A DNA stretch of 64,000 bases, from contig JARVKI010000063.1 of the NCBI GenBank assembly GCA_036674765.1, forward strand, positions 62,001-126,000. The letters are read 5' to 3'. The notes beneath the pieces are model-generated. The model saw nothing but the letters and a program-made list of their open reading frames with translations, was not told where the DNA came from and made no database searches. The number at the start of each line of letters is the position of its first letter. The stretch's first letter is position 1. Source of the stretch: Seiridium cupressi. Its lineage: Eukaryota; Ascomycota; Sordariomycetes; Amphisphaeriales; Sporocadaceae. Below are positions 54,980-64,000 of this stretch, one piece after another. Both the position numbers and the translations under genes were made by a program.

Positions 54980-56603
54980 GTAAGCTGCCTGTGCAGATGA
55001 AATACCTATGACACGGCATCAAGTATATGTGCTGATGGCTCGACTTGTAGTCGTGTCCAACTGACAAAACAAACCGCGGTTTTCTGCGAAATCATATCGC
55101 ACAGGCAGGTCGTGGGCGGGCCACGGGCAAGGAAACAGAAAACAGTGACCCATGGAGGGGCAGAAGTGCGTCTGCATGATTTTGAAAAGTTTCTCTCACG
55201 CATCCCATAATTGGTTGAATCTGGCCCCCAAAATACACCACGGCTGCAAGCCATGCCACAGCCTCGCACATACTTTTACGTCGCATCTTACACAAGCTGG
55301 GCGCTTAAGCTTCCGTTGCTGATTCCCAGCCTGTTTCTCTCCTCTTGTCAGCGAACGCGGCTTTGGAGGCCGCCAGTCAAATTCCTGGCACGTATTGCAA
55401 CCTATGTTCTGACAACATGGTAAGGCTAGAAGTAGCGGACGTTCGCGGAGGACAGCATATGCACTAGCTATGCTATTAAGAATAGGATTGTGTAGTGTCG
55501 TAATACGCCCTCAAACGATTACTCAAGCCTACAGTGCTTGCGTAGATTCCGATGTAATCATATCAAAGTGTCAGCATGGTATGCAAGGAAAAAGGGGAAC
55601 GATTGGACCAGGTTCACTCTCGATATCGTCGGCCGAGGCTATCTGCGTTCTAATATACCACTCTCGATGTTTAGGTTAATGGTATTGGCCAATTCGGCTG
55701 AGATCGTGTATCTGTGGGCAGAGATGTGCTGTTGTTGCAGCAGGAGAAAGCCTGTATCGTCGTCACGATCTGGACTGTCGAAGTACGCAATCGACCGAGA
55801 AAATTGAATCAGTGAGGCAAGACCAGATATCCCCTATATGGAAAAATATCGGACATGGCGTTGAAGTAGGTTTAGGCGTGGGACGGAGGCATCTCTCACG
55901 TTGTACCGACCTTGAAGTCGGTTTGTAGACGTGCCTGATTCTTCCCCCAACCGCCATTCCTGAATTCAGATCTTTTCGATGCAGCATTGAGCCCCCCTTG
56001 GCCCTACTAATTTGTCGTGCTTGTGATAGACATTGCTCAATTGCAAGTCCATGACAAGACGTGCCTAGGTGCTTTCCTGAATGATTGCTGTTTCCAATGA
56101 TCGGGCTTAGTTGGCTTGACTCGAAAATCGATGTCATTGCGAAAGAAGTAATTTGAGAATTGGCTTCTTGTCTTATGCCCAGAAAGTAGGGTTCTGTTGT
56201 GCGTCGTGCCACGCAGACGCGTCCAGTCCGAGGCAAACGTTCGGGGGGTTTTCAGCTTGGGTCATACGCTCGACGGTCTAACAGCTGCCAGGCTCTTCAC
56301 AAGGCATCACAACGGAACGCGCGTCACGACTCGGTGTCGAAGCCGGGCTTACATGGCGGGGAGCTGGCAAATACGGCCGAACCGTCGGTCCAGCTTGAGC
56401 ACGACTTATGAAGAAGTTTGGCTGGCTGAAAGTACAATGTGGCTCTTACGGCCGGCGCACGACAAGCAGGCCAACTTAAGAGTGTGGGTCGAGCGTGGTG
56501 TGGGTGTGGTGGATGCGGGGCACCGACCCGACCATTGGGAAGTCGCGAGGAACGTGGAAGCGAATGCGATCATAGTCTTGGCACCAACCCAATCGTGGAG
56601 GAA
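54980..56603. other. Intergenic upstream of MFS gene
   Basis: Overlapping frames on both strands without domains (55006-55269, 55763-56236, 56197-56607). I looked here for the missing N-terminal membrane segment of the MFS transporter and did not find it. Confidence 0.4.
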
Positions 56604-58317
56604 ATGAGACGAGAGGCAACGCTTTCGGTCGGCGCAAGATCCATCCATGGGAGGGATGGATCCAAGGTTCAAACCCGCCATGGTGCCACTCTATGGTCTG
56701 GCTACCTCAGCTTTGCTGTTTTCTACTCTCGACTATCAGATGTCATTGGCCGACGGGATGCTTTTGCGACTGCATACCTAATATTCTTTGCCTTTTCCAT
56801 CGGCTGCGGGTTTGCCCAGAATATGAAGCAGTTGATCACTTGCCGGGCGTTCCAAGGAATTGGCGGTTCCGGTGAGTCTTTTGGTGCCGTGCTTGCGCCT
56901 ATAGCGGGCTAACAGACTATAGGGCTGTACTCTATTACTATGATCATTCTCCTCGAGGTCACGCCAGCTAGGACGAAGCAATTCATTGCGAGCATTGTTG
57001 GTATCGTGCTAGCCGTGGGTGGCGTACTCGGTCCTGTTTTGGGGGGAGTTCTGACCCATTACACGACATGGAGATGGGTATTCTGGATCAAGTGGGTAGT
57101 AGTAACGTGGTTGAAGACATGATGCTGACTATGATCCAGTGGCCCCATTGGGGCCGTATCGATGGTTCTCTTTTGCCTTGTGTGGCCAAAGGCCGAGTAT
57201 CTGCCAGACATCGAACGCCGGACCTGGAGGGAGCTGGACTACCCAGGCTCTTTCCTGCTCATCGCCGCGGCGATTCTCGTGGTATTCCCGTTCCAGAATG
57301 CCAGCAGCAACGCCCTCTATGATAAAGCCATCTTTCTGGCACCATTGTTGAGCGGCCTTGCGTGTTGTGTTGCTTTGATGGGCTGGGAAGTCTTCGTGGA
57401 TCGATGTTGGGGGGATAAAATTGCAGCCGCATTTCCTTTACGCCTACTCCGGAATCGTGTGTACAGCTCCGCTCTGATTGTCACGCTCTTCCTTGGCTTT
57501 CCCTTCATTATGCTAGTCTACGCATTCCCCCTTCGCCTTCAGGTCGTCAATGGGAAGAGCTCGCTAATGGCAGGTATCATGCTATTGCCGATGCTCGGAG
57601 CAAGTGCAATGGGGTCTGTGCTAGCAGGTATCATCAACGGGAAAAAGGATAGGACTTGTGAGACGATGATTCTGTCCGGCAGCCTGGTAGCGCTGGGTTG
57701 CGGGCTCCTATCCACACTATCCGATTCCCTGGAGCTCGAGGGGAAGGCGCTGGGTTTCCTGGTTTTCGTGGGCCTTGGATTCGGGTTGGCAGCGGCTGGC
57801 ACCACTATGATTGCGAATTTGCAGTCCTCCTTGCGCGATCACTGTAAGTTTTCCGCTATTTGTTTCAGCGATGCCTTCCATTGCCTTGTATTCGGAATGA
57901 ACGTTAACCTTGGGGACAGCACCCGCCCAGGGTATTCTCGCCCAATTTCGAATTCTTGGTGGTAGTTTGGGGATCGCTGCCTCCTCCGCCATTTTAGGAG
58001 TCACTCTTAGGTCACAGCTTGCTGGTGTCGTGAACCTCAGCTTGCTCCAATCCCTCGAAAACGTAGGCAATGAGCTTACCGAGGCGCAACTGGCCGCAGT
58101 CCGGCATGCATATTCAGATGCATTCGACGAAGACATGCGGATCGGGGCCATTGTCGCTTGCATATCGATAGTCTTAGCACTAGGAGCCTGGACGAACCCT
58201 CGAGGCCGATTGACGATTCAGGAACGTCAAGCACAACATTTGAAAGATGAAATGGAGAGGAGGGAGGCTGTCAACAGTGGGCAAGAAAGAAGAGCCCCCG
58301 ATCAGGGAATGACCTGA
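56604..58317 (+). CDS. MFS transporter (multidrug-efflux type), 5' end doubtful
   Basis: Exons 56604-56871, 56923-57091, 57140-57843 and 57920-58317; 512 residues if the ATG at 56604 is used. Recognisable order: motif A-like FYSRLSDVIGRRDAFATAYL, then QLITCRAFQGIGGSG crossing the first splice. GLYSITMIILLEVTPARTK and the antiporter-type GIVLAVGGVLGPVLGGVLTH segment come next, then WRWVFWINGPIGA across the second splice. After several hydrophobic helices, PAQGILAQFRILGGSLGI is the late conserved block. These are hallmarks of 14-span fungal efflux carriers. The first membrane helix, normally just before motif A, is absent: upstream residues are hydrophilic and contain a 9 bp hairpin. The gene may have lost its 5' end. 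Substrate unknown; no cluster partner nearby. Confidence 0.78.
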
Positions 58318-59473
58318 TGAATGAGCATGGTTTCGAGCATAGATAGACTCTTTGGAGATGGGTCTTGACAGCAAAGCTGCTGCATTGCTAGGAGTCTGGG
58401 CGTTTGTTTTGTTAGGTACCACTCAATTGGCTGCGTCGCACAGGTAAAGGTTGCGTGCGTTTGTCGAATGGTACGGGACAGCCATGGAGAGAGACCATAC
58501 TTGCTTCCCGTTGCAGGCAGTGTAGTGTACATGGTGTAAAAAGAACCATTATGACTCTTGTTGCCGTTTGGGGCTTGTGGACCACATGTCGTACTCTTCC
58601 CCGCGTCCTTTTGGACTACAAATGGGACACGGTTCTTGGACATTCTTTGATGCTTAGAGCCCACCAAACCGACATGTCGATTGTGAAGCGAGTTTGTGAA
58701 GAGGAAGTCGGAGATCTCTCGTGCTTTGTATGCAGTGATGACACCGAGGTACAAAAAGGTGGAATTCCATGCTGGCTGACTGAGTCCACGGAGATTCTTC
58801 ACATTACCCCGATGTGATCCGTGCGTCAAATACGATCTTTGGTGTTTCTTCTCTGAAGCCAAGTCGCTTCTTCTTCCTGGCCAGGGGTTGGCTCAGCTCC
58901 TGCGCTAGCTAAATAAGCACCACCCTGGCCTAAGTCAGCTTAAGTAAAGTTCGCTTGGCGCTCCTGCTCACCAAATTGCGATAGAGGGCGTCTGAAGCGA
59001 CACCTTTTTATTTCTGATCCTCCTGTGCGAGCCCACGACTGTATGACGATAACATTTCCTGCAATTTCACTTCTAGGCATCAATGCATCCATCCAGCAAC
59101 CATTTTGTCTGCATGCGCTTTTTCTGATACCATCGCCCATGATTCTGTGACGCTCGACACGCCCCTTGTTCTCTGCTCGCCTATCGTCCCAGCTACGAGC
59201 CAAGCTCTGCTCCTAATCTCAGGAAAGGGTCCTCCGACTTCGACCTGTTCCCTTCCTTCCCATACCTCTTTAGAGGAGCAATTGTCAGCCACGGGCTGGC
59301 GCCCACCGAATGTTACCCTCATATGCGTCGGCCGGCGGTTCCAAGGTGACGCCCCGGCACCACTCGGGGGCCTATGCGAATGGCTACCCTCGTGGAAACA
59401 CCTTCGACATCTCGCCGCATAGGTCAGCCTCCCCGACGTCCTTAGAGATGCTTTCGTGGGACGCAAGACTGAC
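58318..59473. other. Intergenic region and MNN9 leader
   Basis: Promoter and leader of MNN9. The stretch 59310-59455 encodes, in the -1 register relative to MNN9, what looks like its original N-terminal extension (see findings). A minus-strand frame at 58302-58862 has no support. Confidence 0.4.
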
Positions 59474-61015
59474 ATGTGGTCATACTTCACTAGATTTCAA
59501 CCTCGAGCTTCGACACCAGCGACTCGCCGCAGACGGAAACTACTGATACGACTCGGCATAGTAGCGGCTGTCGCAATTTTGTTCGCCTTGTTCGTATGGC
59601 CTGGCAGTGCCTCGTTCATTTCCATATTCTCTCTGGGGCTTATCAGCAGTAACGAGGACTTCTTGCTGGACACAGTACGGTACTACGACTTAACAAATGT
59701 GCAGGGCACGGCGCGCGGGTGGGAAAGAGAGGAGCGCATCCTGCTATGTGTACCCCTTAGGGACGCCGAGTCCCACTTGAACATGATGTTCTCCCACCTG
59801 CGCAACTTCACCTACCCGCACCATCTTATCGACCTCGCCTTCCTCGTATCAGATTCGAAAGACCGAACTCTGGATGTCTTGGTTGAGAAATTGGAGGACA
59901 TTCAGGGTGATGATGACGAAAAGATGCCATATGGCGAGATTCAGATTATCGAGAAAGATTTTGGGCAAAAGGTCAACCAGGATGTGGAGAGTCGACACGG
60001 CTTCGCGGCCCAGGCAAGCAGAAGAAAGCTGATGGCTCAAGCTCGCAATTGGCTTCTAAGTGCGGCCCTTCGCCCGTACCACTCTTGGGTGTACTGGCGT
60101 GATGTGGACGTGGAGACCGCTCCTTTCACCATCCTCGAAGATCTGATGCGCCACAACAAAGATGTCATTGTACCGAGTAAGCTTTTTCGATCGTCGAAGC
60201 TAGATTTTGATCCTCATTAACACCCTGTAGACGTTTGGCGTCCCCTTCCTGACTGGCTAGGTGGTGAGCAGCCATATGACTTGAACTCATGGCAGGAGTC
60301 GGAAACGGCGCTTGCTCTAGCCGATACCCTCGACGAAGATGCCGTCATTGTGGAGGGATATGCCGAGTACGCCACATGGCGGCCGCATTTGGCCTATCTC
60401 CGAGATCCCTACGGTGATCCGGATATGGAAATGGACATTGACGGTGTCGGCGGTGTGAGTATTCTCGCAAAGGCTAGAGTATTCCGCTCCGGCGTGCATT
60501 TCCCAGCGTTCAGCTTCGAGAAGCATGCTGAAACCGAAGGCTTCGGAAAGGTAATGTCCATCTCTCCATGATCTTTGCCTCTGGACTAACGCCGCATTAC
60601 AGATGGCCAAACGTATGCAATATTCAGTTGTTGGTTTACCGCATTATACCATTTGGCATATGTATGAACCAAGTGTAGATGACATCAAGCATATGAAGGT
60701 AAGTTAATATGCCCAACTTGCTTGTAGTGTACCTAATGCTAACTGCTGCAGGAAATGGAAGAAGAAAAGAAGCAAAAGGAAAAGGAAGAAAAAGAGAAAG
60801 AGGAACGTGAAAAGAAGGCCAAGGAGTCGTTCACCGATAGTAGTAGCCAGTGGGAGAAGGATAAGGCGCAGATGAAGGATATTGAAAGTCAAGAGGGTAA
60901 GAAAGAGACAGATTCGACGGATTCCAAGCAGACGTCCGACGATGATGCCAAGGACACAACGGAGCAATCCAAGGCAAAGGCCGTCAAGGGCAAACCGAAG
61001 ATGGCGGACTCATGA
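59474..61015 (+). CDS. MNN9: Mannan polymerase subunit Mnn9 (alpha-1,6-mannosyltransferase)
   Basis: Golgi type II membrane glycosyltransferase of the ANP1/MNN9/VAN1 family that extends the alpha-1,6-mannan backbone of N-glycans. Exons 59474-60176, 60231-60550, 60603-60698 and 60752-61015; 460 residues from the ATG at 59474. A basic cytosolic tail is followed by the anchor LLIRLGIVAAVAILFALFVW. The lumenal domain has RILLCVPLRDAESHL, LIDLAFLVSDSKDRTLD and QARNWLLSAALRPYHSWVYW, then the DxD-bearing WRDVDVETAP. After the first intron come NVWRPLPDWLG and VEGYAEYATWRPHLAYLRD. VVGLPHYTIWHMYEPSVDD is in the third exon. The C-terminal ~85 residues are a Lys/Glu-rich tail typical of filamentous-fungus homologues. 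Start chosen because the upstream extension is out of frame. Confidence 0.9.
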
Positions 61016-61888
61016 TGACGATAGCTACACTTTCGTCTCCTCCGTTTACACCAATTCACTTTACAACATGTACGAAGAATCACGTTCTTCTTTCTGCATT
61101 ATTCTGCACATTGCGGGCGTTCCAAAGGGGCAGCTGGAATTATGATTGGAGAATAGCCAACTCCTCTGCTGTACAGCATTTGTTCAAAGGAGGTCATAGG
61201 ATAGGCGTTGTTGGTTGGTACCAGTGAAGCACAATCACAAAACATGGTTTTGCACCAAAGGACAACTTTTGGATGCCTTTTGGGGCTGAATTCAATGGAA
61301 TGGTACACATGGTCGGTTACACAAAACGCGCAGTGTGCAAGACTGAACAAACTCAAAATTCTTGTCCCTATAGATAGGCTAACTGGGGGTTATACTTAAA
61401 GTGCCTGTCAATCTATGCGACCATAAATGTATGCAGAGAACACCAGAGAACACGTAAGAATGCCAAAATCGGTGTGCACTTGTAACGAATTCGGCATGTG
61501 GCGACTTAAAGCACAAACAACACACCCTTCCAACATGAAGAAGAATCCTGTAAGTTTTACAGGCAGTATATAGACAGATAAATAAGCTCGGCATACATTA
61601 TGGCGCCGTTGGCCGTTAAAGCCTCTGGTAACTACCACGCTGCTTTGAGCCTGGGCTTGACTGGGGTCAGGGTCAGCATGGATCTGGCTGAGTTGTAACC
61701 CCATTCGTGTACCATGAAGATTAATGCATAAGAAAAATTGAACCTGACAGAATGCTTGTATTGGTTTGGATAGCATTCCACAACCGTGTCAATGTCTTCC
61801 TAAGGGTGCCGATGGATTCCAATCGTATGGATGAGCAAGTTTTGGCATACATTTATAGTTTGTAATTGAGATAGTTATTCTAACAAAG
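61016..61888. other. 3' flank of MNN9, no gene seen
   Basis: Ordinary composition, no supported coding frame or RNA. Confidence 0.4.
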
Positions 61889-62003
61889 CCCAAACTGGTG
61901 TAATGGTAGCATATCCGGAGTCAACAGGAAAGCCTATATACATAGCGCCAACCTGGCTGGCCCTTAGGGGAGGGGTGATCTAGGTTCGGATCCTGGGTTT
62001 GGA
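61889..62003 (+). other. tRNA-like Pol III unit with disrupted anticodon arm
   Basis: CCCAAAC at 61889 pairs with GTTTGGA at 61997 (six of seven pairs). A D arm with a perfect A box (TGGTGTAATGG, resembling tRNA-Gln/Glu) follows the 5' strand. A T arm, CTAGG-TTCGGAT-CCTGG, precedes the 3' strand and carries a near-perfect B box. The middle (about 61915-61980) cannot be folded into an anticodon stem with T33. The T-loop residue expected to be A58 is G. A T5 terminator follows at 62011. This looks like a tRNA gene expanded or damaged in the anticodon arm, or a tRNA-derived element. Confidence 0.5.
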
Positions 62004-62010
62004 ATACAAA

Positions 62011-62015
62011 TTTTT
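62011..62015 (+). terminator. T5 run, Pol III-type terminator
   Basis: Five T directly 3' of the tRNA-like unit, eight bases after its 3' acceptor strand. Confidence 0.55.
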
Positions 62016-63449
62016 GTCTTCTCTATTATTCACGGATCTCTTAATATATATCCTCTCCCTCTGATGAACGAATACTATGATAAACCGGGGAACTCCTTGT
62101 AGGTATGCCATCAACTAACTCAACCCGCAATTGCCGATTTCCTATGATTTTAAACCCCTCTCTCCCCATGCTTGCTTAATATGCAAGACTGCCGTTATCT
62201 ACAGTCCCACCCTGTCAAATACGCAGTTTTGGGAAGAAGACACCGCGGAAGGTCGTAGAGAACTCAATGCTGTCCAAGGATGAGTTAGGCGAAGAAGGAT
62301 ACTTGCTGGGTTTTGCACAGGAGATGGATATGATGGCCCTTTCAGGACCTGCCGTTGTGAGTGGCATACCTTTGATAGATACATCAGTCCTCCCCAACAT
62401 CGCGTGGCGACGCAGGTTGACTGGAAACTAACACTATCACGGTTCTATGTTCACCTTCTTGTCCGCGTTTATTGGGCTAGTAACGAGCCTCAATATAGAA
62501 AACAAGAAGGGGCCGTGTTTCCGATGCATGGCTCGGATGGCTGGCGACCAACTGATTTGGGGAACTGCCATTTGATGTTAGCGGTAGCATAAGGGGTCCA
62601 GATCCGAAGATTTCGTCCCATGATTGACTTGAGTGTAGATGAATTACATTTACCTGCAAGTGGTTCCGCGTGGTGGCTACCGACTAGTGCAGCTCCTTCT
62701 GTTGATATACCATGATATATTGGTGTCTGGGTTGTTATAGGATAATTGAACTTGAACGGAAAGAGCCCTTGGCATAATGGATACATCACCTAACGCCCAG
62801 CTACCTATTCAGTTGTATTTGGAGTTCTACGTATCAGTATTGCTTGTATTTAGCAGCAACAGTCAGGTCAATATCAGAGCAGAGCAGTATTGAAAGTTAA
62901 AATAGATATATTTCCATCCATGATTGATCACGAACCACTTTTCTACGGCTCTTATAATCTGTGGTCTGTCACTGATTGTCACCAATAACGGTGAATCAAA
63001 GAAGGTGTTATTGTAACCCAAGCATTTATCCGTTGTTGATTCTGTAACTATGGGCTGCGGTCTAGGTCACTAACTTTGACACACCCAAAAGTATGCTACG
63101 TGCTCCATTCTGTGCACCTGTTTGATTAAATGAGCCCCATTGCACATCGGTGAACGTTACAAATTCGACATGATCCGTGTCTTTTTGAAAATGATCTCTT
63201 TTGCATGTCTAGGCAGAAATGACTGCGCCAAGCCCGAGTAAAAGCGGCGAACGTCCTATGCCAGCTACCCCAGCTTCGCCCCCTGCAGGGGACAAGCAAG
63301 TGAGTGCTGTTAGTCAATGTGGCATCTTCGGAAAAACACCGAGCGCCGAGCCCAGTACCTGGACATTTAGCATCTCAATTACTATTTGCCCGTTCACTTG
63401 TAAGCAGCTTTAAGCTACCATTGACGATCTGGGAATTGCTCTGAACAGC
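62016..63449. other. Intergenic; possible first exon of the Arf exchange factor
   Basis: Mostly no supported feature. A plus-strand ATG at 63219 opens a Pro/Ser-rich frame, with GTGAGT at 63300 as a possible donor. It could be the first exon of the gene seen from 63450, but no donor/acceptor pair gives an unambiguous frame. Confidence 0.35.
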
Positions 63450-64000
63450 TGTCCAGACTGTGACGTTTGTATTTGTAAAGAACACGATTCCCGGCAATTG
63501 GAGCCTAGCAAGCGCCCCAGACTCTTCTCCCAGCACTCCACGACGAATCGACCGTACTTTGGCCCACCCGAGTTCGATCTATACCGTCAAAAGCTTGCAG
63601 AACACAGCTTGGAATCCACGACCGCGAGAGCGAGAATGAGTCGAGATGCGCAGGGCGATACCATCTCCGAACGCCTACTAGCGACTGGGCCACAGAGTTC
63701 TAGTCTTCCTTTCCGATCTAGCGCACCGGGCGACATGGCTCTTGAGACACACCAGGCGCCCAGCGCGCAGTTCCGAAGCAGGCCTGTATCTGTCGCTGTG
63801 AATCCGGTGTCACTGGTGATAAACGAGTGCATATCGGTCACATCTGTTATGCGCAAGCATGCGCGATGGGCTCAGTCTTCTGTTTCGTCCATTCTGGGCG
63901 GGAACCCCAACCCGGTGCAACTTGGCCCGCCAAGCCCTCTTCTTCGCCCGGGCAGCAGGAGCTCCAACACGAACTTGAGTCTGGATGGGACACAGGATAT
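63450..64000 (+). CDS. Gea/GBF1-type Arf guanine-nucleotide exchange factor, N-terminal part
   Basis: One frame stays open from 63450 to the window end. After a hydrophilic region it reaches RPVSVAVNPVSLVINECISV, then TSVMRKHARWAQSSVSSILGG and a Ser/Pro-rich NPNPVQLGPPSPLLRPGS segment. This matches the start of the dimerisation (DCB) region of fungal Gea1/Gea2/GBF1 proteins, large Sec7-domain exchange factors that load Arf with GTP at the early Golgi. The catalytic Sec7 domain lies outside the window. The 5' boundary is not certain: candidate acceptors lie at 63446-63448 and 63456, and the first ~50 residues may be intronic or leader sequence. Confidence 0.65.

Noticed and set aside
55763..56236. 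157-codon minus-strand frame
   Set aside because: No domain; residues do not resemble a folded protein; plus-strand frames overlap.
58302..58862. 186-codon minus-strand frame overlapping the MFS stop
   Set aside because: Overlaps a well-supported gene's end and a plus-strand frame; no domain seen.
61889..62003. Calling a normal tRNA-Gln, tRNA-Glu or tRNA-Leu
   Set aside because: No anticodon stem with T33 can be formed, and the residue expected to be A58 is G.

Overview
The window is nuclear DNA of a filamentous ascomycete (Pezizomycotina), probably a Sordariomycete of the order Hypocreales. Most introns are 50-75 bp with GT..AG ends, and the housekeeping proteins have the typical lengths and exon layout of that group. 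Zn2Cys6 and 2EXR proteins are present, as are a Hei10-type meiotic RING protein and a Mnn9-type mannosyltransferase. The order assignment comes from memory of orthologues and was not tested by a search.

Layout. 0.1-3 kb: 3' part of a YMR226C-like short-chain dehydrogenase, then the exosome subunit Mtr3. 3.7-9.1 kb: a decayed accessory block with a broken 3'-5' exonuclease, a 23-24 bp tandem repeat, and a multi-frameshifted minus-strand relic that contains a duplicated module. The block also holds a 100-N assembly gap inside a TTCTC microsatellite. 10.7-14 kb: a tRNA-Asn with an intron, Elongator subunit Elp4 and tRNA-splicing endonuclease subunit Sen34. 14-17 kb: a membrane RING ubiquitin ligase (Asi1/Asi3-like). 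17-24.4 kb: an uncharacterised spliced gene, RNA polymerase subunit Rpb8, a Nudix/DUF4743 protein, a Hikeshi/OPI10 protein and a 2EXR protein. 25.4-27.5 kb: a Golgi-type apyrase. 27.5-32.9 kb: gene-poor, AT-rich in part, with a membrane-protein relic. 32.9-39.1 kb: a fungal protein of unknown function, then Hei10 and the NEDD8 E1 subunit Ula1 as a divergent pair. 39.1-43.6 kb: a 4.5 kb gene-free region upstream of a Zn2Cys6 regulator (43.6-46.0 kb). 46-56.6 kb: gene-poor, with two clean orphan ORFs and one or two doubtful minus-strand genes. 56.6-61.0 kb: an MFS transporter without a visible first membrane segment and Mnn9 with a frameshifted N-terminal extension. 61.9-62.0 kb: a tRNA-like Pol III unit. 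63.4-64.0 kb: N-terminal part of a Gea/GBF1-type Arf exchange factor, cut by the window end.

The genes do not form one pathway, and I see no secondary-metabolite cluster, CRISPR array or intact transposon. One thematic neighbourhood is tRNA maturation: an intron-containing tRNA, a subunit of the endonuclease that removes such introns, and an Elongator subunit lie within about 3 kb. The least explained sequences are the relic block at 3.7-9.1 kb, the orphan ORFs at 49.9-52.1 kb, the spliced gene at 17.8-18.3 kb and the tRNA-like element at 61.9 kb.
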